From: Paenibacillus sp. IHBB 10380 | Lineage (GTDB): Bacteria; Bacillota; Bacilli; Paenibacillales; Paenibacillaceae | Direction of reading: 5' to 3' | DNA: 64,000 nt | Assembly: GCF_000949425.1 (NCBI RefSeq) | Contig: NZ_CP010976.1 | Location: 62,001 to 126,000 of the forward strand | Shown here: in pieces, positions 46,786-55,400 of the stretch | How the letters are laid out: every line of letters starts with the position of its first letter | Numbering within the stretch: the stretch's first letter is position 1 | Notes under the pieces: model-generated | Told to the model about the DNA's origin: nothing | The model's input: only the letters and a program-made list of their open reading frames with translations | Databases searched by the model: none | Translations under genes and position numbers: made by a program

Positions 46786-47032
46786 TAATCCATACTTTAC
46801 GTTCTCCTTTTCCAAATGCTCTTTCCCCACCCTCAAGGATGTCACACACATGTTCTCGTATACCTTGTTTTAATAGAGAGTCAGTTAATGATCTATTTTT
46901 AAAGGTGTTTTCCAATGATCCGCTAACATATGATAGAAGTTCACCATTGTTACCTGCAACAATAACTTGTTCAGCATCAGCGTTTACGACAAGATTGGCA
47001 TTATGAGTCGCTATAATGATTAGGCAAAACAA
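46757..47032 (-). pseudogene. C-terminal fragment of an AAA ATPase
   Basis: The 91-codon fragment includes IIATHNANLVVNADAEQVIV, a Walker B/sensor region with THN as in SMC/TrlF-like ATPases, and REHVCDILEGGERAF near the end. No N-terminal domain or Walker A is present; the sequence stops at a junction near 47030 where an ABC-transporter fragment on the other strand begins. It is probably a leftover of a mobile defence-type or phage gene. Confidence 0.6.
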
Positions 47033-47352
47033 CGACCATTCGAATGATTACCAACCTTGTATTTCCGACAACAGGTGATGTCTGGATTAATGGATTATCG
47101 ATAAAGCAAAACCTTAAGACAGCCATCTCCAATGTCGGAAGCATTGTCGAGACTCTAACATTTTACCCACATTTGAGTGCTGTTCAAAGTTTGAAGCTCA
47201 GCGCTGCTTTCTTAAAAAAAGTCGGAATAGATCGAATTGAGGAAACGCTGGAGATTGTCGGTCTGTCGGATGTGAAGACACAGAAGGTTGGAACCTATTC
47301 GCTCGGAATGAAGCAGCGGTTGGGATTTGCCAATGCCATCTGTTCGCCTTAG
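47027..47352 (+). pseudogene. ABC transporter ATP-binding fragment (BcrA-like)
   Basis: The frame enters in the Walker A motif (KTTTIRMITNL) and runs through LVFPTTGDVWINGLSI and ETLTFYPHLSAVQSLKL to the signature region YSLGMKQRLGFANAI, then stops before Walker B. It resembles bacitracin-type and lantibiotic-immunity ATPases. Both ends are missing, so it is not functional. Confidence 0.7.
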
Positions 47353-47806
47353 GATTCCATCATGGTATAATAAATGATAAATTTTTGAGACGTGAACGTA
47401 AAGGCAGGTGTGTAAGCGTGGCAAGGAATATCTAAAGAAACTGATTAATACCATCCATGATCAGGACGCGGAGGAAGTGTATGATTTGTATCGGATTTTT
47501 TAAAAATGACTAACTTCAAAACGTTACGGAAGGAGATTATCTGGTTCTGACCACAACAGGAGATTTAGATGAGGGGCTGCTAAAAAATGAACGATATTTT
47601 GCCAAACTCTCGTTATTATAGACCTGTTTTCTATGTTTTCTATGTTTTCTATGTTTTCTATGTTTTCTATGTTTTTTATGTTTTTTAGATCGAAAATCCG
47701 TGATTTCAGAATGGATTTATGGGAAGGATTTTTGCAACAAAAATTATAATAATTTGGCAGAGAAACAAAACGAAAAAACATTGGATTAAGGAGAGAAAAC
47801 TATATT
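47353..47806. other. Intergenic stretch with a tandem repeat
   Basis: About 450 bases with no gene I can support. It holds the 9-bp tandem repeat listed separately and, near 47415-47500, a short open stretch that may be a fragment of a regulator but is not recognisable. AAGGAGAG before 47807 is the ribosome site of the next gene. Confidence 0.4.
47625..47687. repeat. 9-bp tandem repeat (TATGTTTTC)n
   Basis: Six to seven head-to-tail copies of TATGTTTTC, the last two changed to TATGTTTTT. Read on the minus strand in one frame the array encodes repeated Asn-Ile-Glu, but the open frame there has no other sign of being a gene. Slippage during replication could change the copy number. Confidence 0.85.
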
Positions 47807-48529
47807 ATGGAACTGAAAAAAATAAATAAATGTATTTATTATTTGGAAAGTGTTAGAGAAACAGACCGGCCTGTTCTGGGGTATGTTTTAGGTGAGAACT
47901 TTTCAATTATGATTGATTGTGGAAATTCAGAGTCGCATATTGATGCATTTATAAAGCATTTGGATGATAACCATCTACCACATCTCAAATATGCGTTTAT
48001 AACGCACTGGCATTAGGATCATACATTTGGTATGCATGCATTTGATGGAGAAACGATAGTATCTTCATTAACGAATGAAATGCTAAAGCGAATGAAACGG
48101 TGGAGGTGGGATGAAGAATCTGTTTTAAAGCGCTTAGAGACAAAAGAAGAAATAGAATTTTCCTATAACTGTATGAAAGAAGAATATGATAGCTTTGATA
48201 ATATTACGGTTAGTACAGGAACCATTATCTTTGAAAATTCCTTAGCGTTGGACTTAGGGGGTACCACTTGCCAAATTATTAAGGTAGGTGGACCGCATGA
48301 AGAAGATTCATGCGTTGTTTATTTAAAAGAAGCGGGAATTTTATTTGCAGGTGATGCACACAGTGGTGATTATTACCATGAAGAAGGTAAGATTGATCCA
48401 ATAAAAATGAAGGAATATATTGCATTTTTAGAAAACATTTCATTTACTACTTATATTCCGGGGCATGGCGCTCCTATGAACAAGGAGCAAGTAATTCAAG
48501 TATTGAGTCAATTTTGCGCTGAGGAGTAG
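47807..48529 (+). pseudogene. Metallo-beta-lactamase-fold hydrolase with amber stop in the metal motif
   Basis: The frame from ATG 47807 (AAGGAGAG upstream) is complete to 48529 except for a TAG at 48014-48016. The stop lies exactly inside the metal-binding motif: THWH, stop, DHTFGMH, where relatives read HWHWDH, so a TGG-to-TAG change is enough. Later family motifs remain: GPHEEDSCVVYL, LFAGDAHSGDYYHE and YIPGHGAPM. The gene looks freshly inactivated unless the stop is read through. The substrate is unknown. Confidence 0.8.
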
Positions 48530-48544
48530 GTGTAGCCTCGGGCG

Positions 48545-48870
48545 AACACAATTATAGTATGGCTATAGCGGAACTCAACATGACAAATCAATCGGTGCAA
48601 AGCTAAATCCGTCCGACCACCCAAGCGTCAGCATATTGTAGCCACGAGCGAATCTACCTGTCGTATGATCGAATACACGTGCAAGCAACTCGGCCTTCTT
48701 GCTGCGATCTTTATGAATGCCAGCACTCTTGTTTCTGAATTGAACGATTCAAACTGCTGGATGATCTTGAAGCTTAGCAGATGCAAGAATTTACGCCAAG
48801 CAAAACGAGAATGATTTAAGAAGCGATACACGACATCCTTGCCAGGTAACTATTCTCCACGATTACTCTC
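48545..48870 (-). pseudogene. IS4-type transposase N-terminal remnant
   Basis: The minus strand encodes GKDVVYRFLNHSRFAWRKFL and QQFESFNSETRVLAF, then in shifted frames LLARVFDHTTGRF-like and YNMLTLGWSDGFSFA-like pieces, as in IS4-group transposases of Bacillales. It is short and frame-broken. The assignment is by recalled resemblance. Confidence 0.6.
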
Positions 48871-49210
48871 AAGCAAGCGAAACCCAAGTTCGACCTTGAA
48901 AAACTAAGGAGAACACAAGCTGAAAGACAGCTAAACTAAATGATTTAGATATGCCAGTTTTACGCAACATGTATCCGATTTTTAAAGATGACAGTGCAGC
49001 AGAAATTCGATCTTCGACCTTTTCAGACGGTATATTGTGGTGGGGAAGTTCTATTTCCCTCATGGCTGCAGAAGCTGGAGGGAGTGCCCTAAATGTGGGA
49101 AACTTACCATGTACTTGGGTAGTGACTGGCGGATTAATGAAGGGAGCTAGGGCCTTCGGTGTCTTTGGAGCCTGCAATCACGCGCGGAATTTGTTGTGAT
49201 GCTGATGAAT
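48871..49210. other. Unassigned stretch with open frames on both strands
   Basis: The plus strand is open from about 48951 to 49199 and the minus strand over almost the same bases, but neither translation is recognisable and neither has a convincing ribosome site. It may be scrambled remnants between the IS4 piece and the SLH piece. Confidence 0.3.
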
Positions 49211-49221
49211 GCGTTGAAGTC

Positions 49222-49362
49222 GCAAGAAGCAGGAGCGGATCAATAAAGAAGCTTGGCATTATTGAAGGTACAGGCACAAACAAATTCAATCCTGATGCCC
49301 AAGCAACAAGAGCAGAGGCCGTAACGGTACTGCTGAAAGTGCTGGCATACAAGAGCCAGTAA
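49222..49362 (+). pseudogene. S-layer-homology (SLH) domain C-terminal fragment
   Basis: The last 40 or so codons read KKLGIIEGTGTNKFNPDAQA followed by TRAEAVTVLLKVLAY and a stop, which is the second half of an SLH repeat at the C-terminus of a cell-surface protein. SLH domains anchor proteins to pyruvylated wall polymers and are common in Paenibacillus. The body of the gene is gone. Confidence 0.75.
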
Positions 49363-49402
49363 AGTAAAGAACGTCAGTCCAAACTGACTTTAGATTTAAA
49401 TA

Positions 49403-49455
49403 ACAAGGGTTATCCTTTAAGCGGTAGAATAAACTGCTTAAGGGATAACCCTTGT
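49403..49455. terminator. Long hairpin after the SLH fragment
   Basis: ACAAGGGTTATCCTTTAAGC pairs with GCTTAAGGGATAACCCTTGT (19 of 20 bases) around a 13-base loop. The 3' T-tract is weak (CTAATTTC). It is probably the terminator of the lost SLH gene; a remnant of a small inverted-repeat element is the alternative. Confidence 0.6.
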
Positions 49456-49511
49456 CTAATTTCAAATATGAAGTCTCCAAACATGTGGAGTGTCATTAGT
49501 GAATGAAAAAT

Positions 49512-49538
49512 TCAAGTTGCTACCACTTGAGTTTTTTT
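49512..49538 (+). terminator. Small terminator-like hairpin
   Basis: TCAAGT and ACTTGA (49512-49517, 49525-49530) form a 6-bp stem with a 7-base loop, followed by GTTTTTTT. Its gene is not evident. Confidence 0.5.
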
Positions 49539-49854
49539 GTTTAAGTCAATGAGAATTTCAATCTAAGATTGTTTTTGAAAGAGGATTCCGGGAAATTTCG
49601 CAGAAAATTGTAGTATGGTAAATACATAAAGTGTTTTCTTTTAGCTAAAAAGTAAGGTCTAGTACAGAAAGTACAGCAATGGTCATTATTCTCCTTGCAT
49701 CATATCCGTTAATCATAAGGGGAGAGCGGGTGAGATTTTGCCGGTGTGTGTCCTATATGCTTTGGCAGATGGACATTCAGTTGTTTTGGAAAAATAAAAT
49801 GTTATTTTAATGAAATGCTAGTGACTACAAATAGTCTCTTCGAGGAGCAATCAT

Positions 49855-50546
49855 ATGAACACAACATTACTTGTAGTAGAGGACGATATTAGTCTGAATA
49901 AGGGAATTGCGCTCACGCTTGCTCAGGATGGCATTAGGATTAAACAAGCTCATGATTTGGTTACGGCTGAGACATTATTTGCTGCGGGCGGGATCGATTT
50001 GATTATACTTGATGTGAATCTTCCTGATGGGAGCGGCTTGGATTTCTGTGAGAAGCTACGGAGAGAATCGAAGGTTCCCATATTATTTTTGACCGCTAAT
50101 GATATGGAATTTGATATTGTGACAGGCTTTGAGCTTGGGGGGACGATTACATTACCAAGCCGTTTAGCTTAATGGTACTGCGCGCCCGGGTAATGGCAGT
50201 ATTGAGAAGGTCGGATCAACATAGTGGGGACAAACTGACCATCGATCATATGACATTTGATTTTGGAAAGATGGATTTTCGCAGTCATAACCAAGCTGTG
50301 ATCCTGAGCAAGATGGAGCAGAAGCTATTGAAGATACTTGTGATGAATAAGGGTAACATTTTGACGCGGGAGCAGTTAATGGATAAGATTTGGACCCAAG
50401 ATGCGGAGTTCGTAGATGAGAATGCCTTGACTGTGACCATTAGAAGACTACGGAGTAAACTTGAAGATGAACCTTCTTCACCTAAGTACATCAAAACTGT
50501 CTATGGTCTAGGTTACATATGGGTAGGTGGCAGTGCGCATGAATAA
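49855..50546 (+). pseudogene. OmpR-family response regulator, frameshifted
   Basis: The receiver domain starts MNTTLLVVEDDISLNKGIAL and contains the phospho-Asp region LIILDVNLPDGSG. At about 50137-50142 a G-run (GGGGGG) is one base short, so GFELGGDDYITKPFSL breaks into two frames. The second frame carries the winged helix with LTREQLMDKIW and ALTVTIRRLRSKLED. No histidine kinase follows, so the partner also appears lost. The type resembles regulators of peptide-antibiotic resistance in Bacillales. Apart from the one-base lesion the gene looks complete. Confidence 0.85.
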
Positions 50547-50589
50547 GGTTGGAGAACAACAAATTAACAGAGTCTACATCGTTTTCTCA

Positions 50590-50725
50590 ATAGTTCCATA
50601 CCAAAGACGGCTAATGCTAGAACTAAACCGAGTGCTACGAGCAGGGAGCCCACCAAGGTAGTGATGAGATTCCCGTATGTGTAATGATCCAGCCACCCAA
50701 AAAGGCTCCAGCGGCATTTCCCTTC
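50590..50725 (-). pseudogene. MFS transporter C-terminal remnant
   Basis: The minus strand reads GNAAGAFLGGWIIT and, after a frame change, TLVGSLLVALGLVLALAVF, the last two membrane segments of an AraJ-like drug-efflux MFS protein. Only about 45 codons survive. Confidence 0.6.
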
Positions 50726-50742
50726 AAATAAATGGTTTACTT

Positions 50743-50787
50743 AGACGGTGAAGTTGTAAATAATTTTTACATCACCGTCTTTTTTTA
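50743..50787 (+). terminator. Intrinsic terminator
   Basis: AGACGGTGA pairs with TCACCGTCT (50743-50751 and 50772-50780) with further A-T pairing inside, followed by seven T residues. It would end plus-strand transcription from the broken regulator region. Confidence 0.75.
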
Positions 50788-51025
50788 TGTCGACACGTTC
50801 TACCAGCCTGAGCAGAAGTTTGCGATTGAGCTTTTCAAATGAGGTTAATCCTCAGCATTATACTTTTGTAGTTCCACCTGTTCAATTTTTATCTTGAAGT
50901 TCAATCTGACGAGTCTCCGCTTTTGTGAATGCCAGGTTCACGCTCCGTTCATATTTTTTTGATATGCTTTCCAATGAAAGTCGAGAGTTAGTTATCACAA
51001 ATATTCTGAATATTGGAGGCTTATC

Positions 51026-52996
51026 ATGTTATCATCTATGAGGAACAGATCCTGCGTAATATTGTTACTGGTGTTGCTGGTTGTTGGGCTGGGAGCAAAT
51101 TTGTTTGGGGCTCAGGCGTCCGCATCGGAAGCGCTTCCTGCTTCAACATTGCCATCCGACAAACCAGAGGGAATGGCGACCGATTTGAACGACGCCACTG
51201 AGCTAACAGCATTCATTGATCGTGTCATGAAATCGCAAATGGACGATTTCAAAATTCCAGGCGGGGTCATCTCTATTGTTAAGGATGGAAAGAACCTGTT
51301 CGCTAAGGGCTACGGTCACTCCAACCTCGAAGAAGGCAAGTTAGTCGACCCTGAGGCCAGCCTATTTCGGATCGCTTCGACAACGAAGCTGTTTACATGG
51401 ACGGCAGTGATGCAATTGGTCGAGCAGGGTAAGCTTGATCTCGATACTGACGTCAACACCTATTTAAAAACGGTGAAAATACCGAAAACCTATCCGCAGT
51501 CGATTACTTTGCGTCATCTCTTGACCCATACCGCCGGGTTTGAGGAGGGGGGCGTCGGCTATCAAATCACCACGGATCCTGAGAAACTGCCAGTGTCGAT
51601 TTCAAAAACGCTTGCCAAGCATATGCCGGCGCGGGTTCGGCCTCCGGGCGAGATGTTGTCTTATTCTAATTATGGCGCCTCGTTAGCGGGACTAATCGTT
51701 GAGGAAGTTAGCGGCATTGCGTATAACGACTATATACAGAAAAACATCTTCGACCCGCTCGGAATGAAATACGCAACGGTCCAGGAGCCTATTCCCGCGT
51801 CTTTAGAGCCCTATGCCATGCTAGGCTATGCCCAAGAGAACGACCGATTCGTAACCAAGCCCCCTACGTTCGAGGGAGGTTTCCGCCCCGCGGGATCGGG
51901 CTCGGTCTCGGCTCTCGATATGGCCCGGTTCATGATCGCCCATCTACAGGACGGACGTTATGGAGATCAACAAATTCTCAAACCGGAAACCGCCAGATTG
52001 ATGCATTCACCGGCTTTTCAGTTTGACAAGCGTTTACCAGCAATGGACCTTGGCTTTTATGAGATGAAGATGAACGGACTGCGCATTATTTCCCATGGGG
52101 GCGCCGACACGCTGTTCAATACTGGGCTTTATCTTGTACCCGATAAGCAAATCGGCATTTTCGTATCCTATAGCGGGGGGGATGGTGGAGCAGCAGCAGC
52201 AGGGGTGGCGAAAGCCTTTTTCGATCGTTACTTTCCGATGCAGGAAGTCATACTGCCTCCTACATCCGCCAATCTTGAGGATTCCGTGCAGAAATACGCC
52301 GGTTCCTATCAATTCACGCGCCGTAACCACACGGATATAGATAAGTTTTTCAGTTTTCTGTCCCAGATCAGCATTACGGTTTCCAATAACCAACTATCCA
52401 TTGGAAGCGGAGCAGAACAGCAAGTATACGCTCCGATCGGACGGGATTTATTCCAAGAAGTCGGAGGCACACATCAGATGGGATTCCGCACCGATGCATC
52501 CGGAAAGGTCACTTATCTGTTTCTTGATGAACTTAATCCCATGCCACTCGAACGCACGCCGCTGTTCGATCAATCTAAGTTCTGGTTGCTCTTGCTTGGG
52601 ATCTCAGCAGTTCTATTCATCAGCATTTTGATTGGGTTCGCTTTTCGCAGGCGTGAAATCAAAGCGATGCCGAAACCGCAGAAGTGGGCAGTTCGGCTGT
52701 CGGCAGCTACCGCCGCTTGGGCGCTAGCGACCTGCGTCGCAACGTTCTTCGTACTGTTTAACATGGATCTGCTGGATCGGCTTAGCCGCATTCCGTTATC
52801 GTTAGCTCTCTATCTGTTCATGCCTATTATACTTGTCGGATTGACCGTGACGATAATGGCTTTAAGCGTAATGGCATGGAAAAATAAGTATTGGACGGTA
52901 CCGAAGCGCGTGCATTACACACTCGTGGCGCTAGCGGCAGTGGTGATGAGTTTGTTCTTTTATCATTGGAATCTATTGGGGTGGCAGTTTGGATGA
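51026..52996 (+). CDS. Membrane-anchored beta-lactamase-family serine hydrolase
   Basis: 656 residues. An N-terminal hydrophobic segment (about 10-28) followed by AQASA looks like a signal peptide, so the catalytic domain is outside the cell. The domain holds S118xxK121 (ASTTK), YSNYG and ISHGGAD, the three motifs of the class C beta-lactamase/low-molecular-weight PBP fold. After about residue 510 there are four hydrophobic helices and a short tail, so the protein is anchored at the C-terminus. The RBS GGAGG lies before the ATG. The gene is visibly richer in G and C than the cluster. A response regulator and kinase follow, so a role in envelope stress or peptide resistance is possible. Confidence 0.88.
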   Translation: MLSSMRNRSCVILLLVLLVVGLGANLFGAQASASEALPASTLPSDKPEGMATDLNDATELTAFIDRVMKSQMDDFKIPGGVISIVKDGKNLFAKGYGHSNLEEGKLVDPEASLFRIASTTKLFTWTAVMQLVEQGKLDLDTDVNTYLKTVKIPKTYPQSITLRHLLTHTAGFEEGGVGYQITTDPEKLPVSISKTLAKHMPARVRPPGEMLSYSNYGASLAGLIVEEVSGIAYNDYIQKNIFDPLGMKYATVQEPIPASLEPYAMLGYAQENDRFVTKPPTFEGGFRPAGSGSVSALDMARFMIAHLQDGRYGDQQILKPETARLMHSPAFQFDKRLPAMDLGFYEMKMNGLRIISHGGADTLFNTGLYLVPDKQIGIFVSYSGGDGGAAAAGVAKAFFDRYFPMQEVILPPTSANLEDSVQKYAGSYQFTRRNHTDIDKFFSFLSQISITVSNNQLSIGSGAEQQVYAPIGRDLFQEVGGTHQMGFRTDASGKVTYLFLDELNPMPLERTPLFDQSKFWLLLLGISAVLFISILIGFAFRRREIKAMPKPQKWAVRLSAATAAWALATCVATFFVLFNMDLLDRLSRIPLSLALYLFMPIILVGLTVTIMALSVMAWKNKYWTVPKRVHYTLVALAAVVMSLFFYHWNLLGWQFG

Positions 52997-53004
52997 AGAA
53001 ACAA

Positions 53005-53022
53005 TCCTCCCTTCGGGGAGGA
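53005..53022. promoter_or_regulatory. UUCG-loop hairpin between hydrolase and regulator genes
   Basis: TCCTCCC-TTCG-GGGAGGA is a perfect 7-bp stem with a UUCG loop, starting 9 bases after the hydrolase stop. No T-run follows, so it may stabilise the upstream mRNA or partly reduce readthrough rather than terminate. Confidence 0.6.
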
Positions 53023-53052
53023 ACACGGTAGAGATCGGAGGAGTACACTCTT

Positions 53053-53727
53053 ATGGCCAAAATCCTGATCGCGGATGATGATGAGTACATTCGCGAGTTG
53101 ATTACCTTATTTTTGCGGAATGAAGGATTCGAGATATTAGAGGCAAGAGACGGTGCGGAAGCGCTAGCGATTGTCGAAAATTCTCAAATAGATTTGGTTA
53201 TCCTCGACATTATGATGCCCCAATTAGACGGTTGGGAATTGTGCAAGGAGATCAGGCGCATAGATTTGAATATCCCTATATTGATGGTTACGGCCAAGGG
53301 GGAATCGGCGCAAAAGGTGAAGGGCTTTCAGCTTGGAACAGACGATTACGTAACGAAGCCGTTCGATCCACTGGAGCTTGTGATGAGAGTAAAAGCGTTG
53401 CTGAAACGTTATATGATTGTCTCTTCACAGACCGTACAATTGGGCGGCATTATGCTGAATCGCCGTAACTTTCAAGTTATTCGCGGAGATGAGACGTTTA
53501 ATCTGCCGTTAAAAGAATTCGAGCTGCTGTTCAAGCTGGCTAACCATCCCGGGCAAATTTTTACCCGGGAACAATTGATCGCGCATATCTGGGGGATGAA
53601 TTACGAAGGGGATGACCGGACCGTCGATGTTCACATTAAGCGACTAAGGGAAAAATTTGCTGGCGATTCGCAACATTTTCAAATTGAAACGGCCCGCAGT
53701 CTCGGGTACCGGTTGGTGATCACATGA
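53053..53727 (+). CDS. OmpR-family response regulator
   Basis: 224 residues. The receiver domain has the acidic pocket DDD (8-10), phospho-Asp52 in ILDIMMPQLDGW and Lys in VTKPFDP. The winged-helix DNA-binding domain ends with DDRTVDVHIKRLREKF and a standard C-terminal hairpin. It has a GGAGG site before the ATG and overlaps the sensor kinase start by four bases. It probably regulates the upstream serine hydrolase gene or itself. Confidence 0.93.
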   Translation: MAKILIADDDEYIRELITLFLRNEGFEILEARDGAEALAIVENSQIDLVILDIMMPQLDGWELCKEIRRIDLNIPILMVTAKGESAQKVKGFQLGTDDYVTKPFDPLELVMRVKALLKRYMIVSSQTVQLGGIMLNRRNFQVIRGDETFNLPLKEFELLFKLANHPGQIFTREQLIAHIWGMNYEGDDRTVDVHIKRLREKFAGDSQHFQIETARSLGYRLVIT

Positions 53728-55076
53728 TCAAAACCTTATACGTCCGTATCATTTGCACGTTTCTGGCCGTTATCATCTTCAGCCTGCTATCCTCTTTCTT
53801 TATTGGGCGCTTTCTATTCCAGAAAGAAATAAACCAGACAGGACAGAACGACATGATTGCAGTAGGAGAGGAGATTATACGTCTCTATGAACAATCAAAA
53901 CCCGATGATCGGGATGTGTTCATAAAGCGCATGGTGAAGGTATCCGCTTATCCGATTCATATGTATGATGCTTCTGGTAACGTAACGTTCTATGACTTAG
54001 ACGATACGAACAACGTCGAAATTGCGCCGGAAGCGGTTGAACAGGTGCTGCGGGGACAAGTTTATCGTTCTCCCGGTGAGGTAGAACAAACGTTCATCGG
54101 TCTTCCCTTTCCATTCGAGGGGCAGCCGCATGCTATGTTTATGCAGTTTTCCTCACAGAACGAAAATATTATGAATCGGATGATGCTACTTGTATTTCTG
54201 CTCGGCCTATTGATTGGAAGCCTATGCATTCTCATTGCGGCTAGGTATTTGGTGAAACCTCTTCAAGCATTGACGCAAGCGACCAAACGACTTGCGAAGG
54301 GCGATTTCGATGTGGCAATACAAACGAAACGTGTCGATGAAATGGGAGCCTTGACACAAAGTTTCAATGAGATGGCGAGTGAGCTTAAACAGCTGGAGCA
54401 GATGAGGCAGGATTTCGTGTCGAACGTCTCTCACGAAATTCAGACCCCGCTAACGTCTATTTCCGGTTTTGCTGTGGCTATGAAGAACAGCAACTTGGTA
54501 GCAGACAGTGATCGGAATTATTACCTAGATATTATTATCGCAGAGAGCGGGCGACTATCCAGACTTAGTGATAATTTGCTGGAGCTCGCTTCCCTAGATT
54601 CGGAGCATCATCCATTCGAGGCGACCACATATAACCTCGACGAGCAAATTAGACAAATCGTCGTCACTTGTGAGCCCCAATGGTCAGCCAAGGGTATTCG
54701 AATTGATTTAGAATTGCCTGATGCGGTCAAAATAACGGCAGATCGGGACCAGCTTAACCAAGTATGGATGAATTTACTCGGCAATGGCATCAAGTTTACC
54801 CCCGTAGGCGGGCATATCGAAATACGCATTACCCATTCGGTGAATGAAATCTTCTTCGCGATAACCGATTCGGGAATCGGAATTGCGCCGGAGCAGCTCG
54901 ATTATGTTTTCGAGCGGTTTTACAAAACGGACCCGTCGCGGAACCGCAACATCGGCGGTAATGGCCTAGGGCTTGCCATCGCTAAGAAAATTGTGACTCT
55001 TCATCATGGAAGCATCGAAATGAAAAGTCAGGTAGGCCAAGGTACGACAGTGGTTGTTCATTTGCCTATCCGATAA
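53724..55076 (+). CDS. Sensor histidine kinase
   Basis: 450 residues: an N-terminal membrane segment (about 8-30), an extracellular sensor of about 120 residues, a second membrane segment (about 155-177), a HAMP domain, the H-box VSHEIQTPLTS with phospho-acceptor His237, and an ATPase domain with DRDQLNQVWMNLLGNGIKFT, DSGIGIA and GNGLGLAIAKK. The N-box reads LLGNGIKF with Gly in place of the usual Asn-Ala. It is translationally coupled to the response regulator. Confidence 0.93.
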   Translation: MIKTLYVRIICTFLAVIIFSLLSSFFIGRFLFQKEINQTGQNDMIAVGEEIIRLYEQSKPDDRDVFIKRMVKVSAYPIHMYDASGNVTFYDLDDTNNVEIAPEAVEQVLRGQVYRSPGEVEQTFIGLPFPFEGQPHAMFMQFSSQNENIMNRMMLLVFLLGLLIGSLCILIAARYLVKPLQALTQATKRLAKGDFDVAIQTKRVDEMGALTQSFNEMASELKQLEQMRQDFVSNVSHEIQTPLTSISGFAVAMKNSNLVADSDRNYYLDIIIAESGRLSRLSDNLLELASLDSEHHPFEATTYNLDEQIRQIVVTCEPQWSAKGIRIDLELPDAVKITADRDQLNQVWMNLLGNGIKFTPVGGHIEIRITHSVNEIFFAITDSGIGIAPEQLDYVFERFYKTDPSRNRNIGGNGLGLAIAKKIVTLHHGSIEMKSQVGQGTTVVVHLPIR

Positions 55077-55400
55077 CGGTAAGTGTTTTTAAGTTTATCA
55101 TCAAGCTTATATAAATCCCCCTGTACCCTCTTCAAATTCCTGTTGTAAAAAAGTTTCCTCTATCGCCTCGACACCTAAATAGAGTCCCCATTCTTGACTA
55201 TTAATCTGACGTACATATAGGAATAGGAGGGGGCACCCCCATGGTTTCCATTGAATACACATCAATCCCAAATTAAACGACATACTATGGGAGAAGTTAG
55301 CTTGTTTTTTATTTAATATAAACAGACAAAATTCGACAAATCTTTATTTTTTGTTATAAGATAAACCAGATTGATGTAAAGGAATAAATAGAACGGATGG
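55077..55400. other. Intergenic stretch between two regulatory operons
   Basis: About 320 bases. A 36-codon open stretch on the minus strand (about 55110-55220, reading YVRQINSQEWGLYLGVEAIE) has no start or recognised product. No clear terminator follows the kinase gene. The last 100 bases are AT-rich and probably hold the promoter of the LytS-like gene. Confidence 0.4.

Noticed and set aside
47524..47781. Minus-strand open frame encoding Asn-Ile-Glu repeats
   Set aside because: The frame is open because the 9-bp repeat has no stops; there is no ribosome site, no recognisable domain and no neighbouring partner.
48869..49199. Overlapping open frames on both strands
   Set aside because: No start signals, no recognisable product, and location among fragments. 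I describe it only as unassigned.
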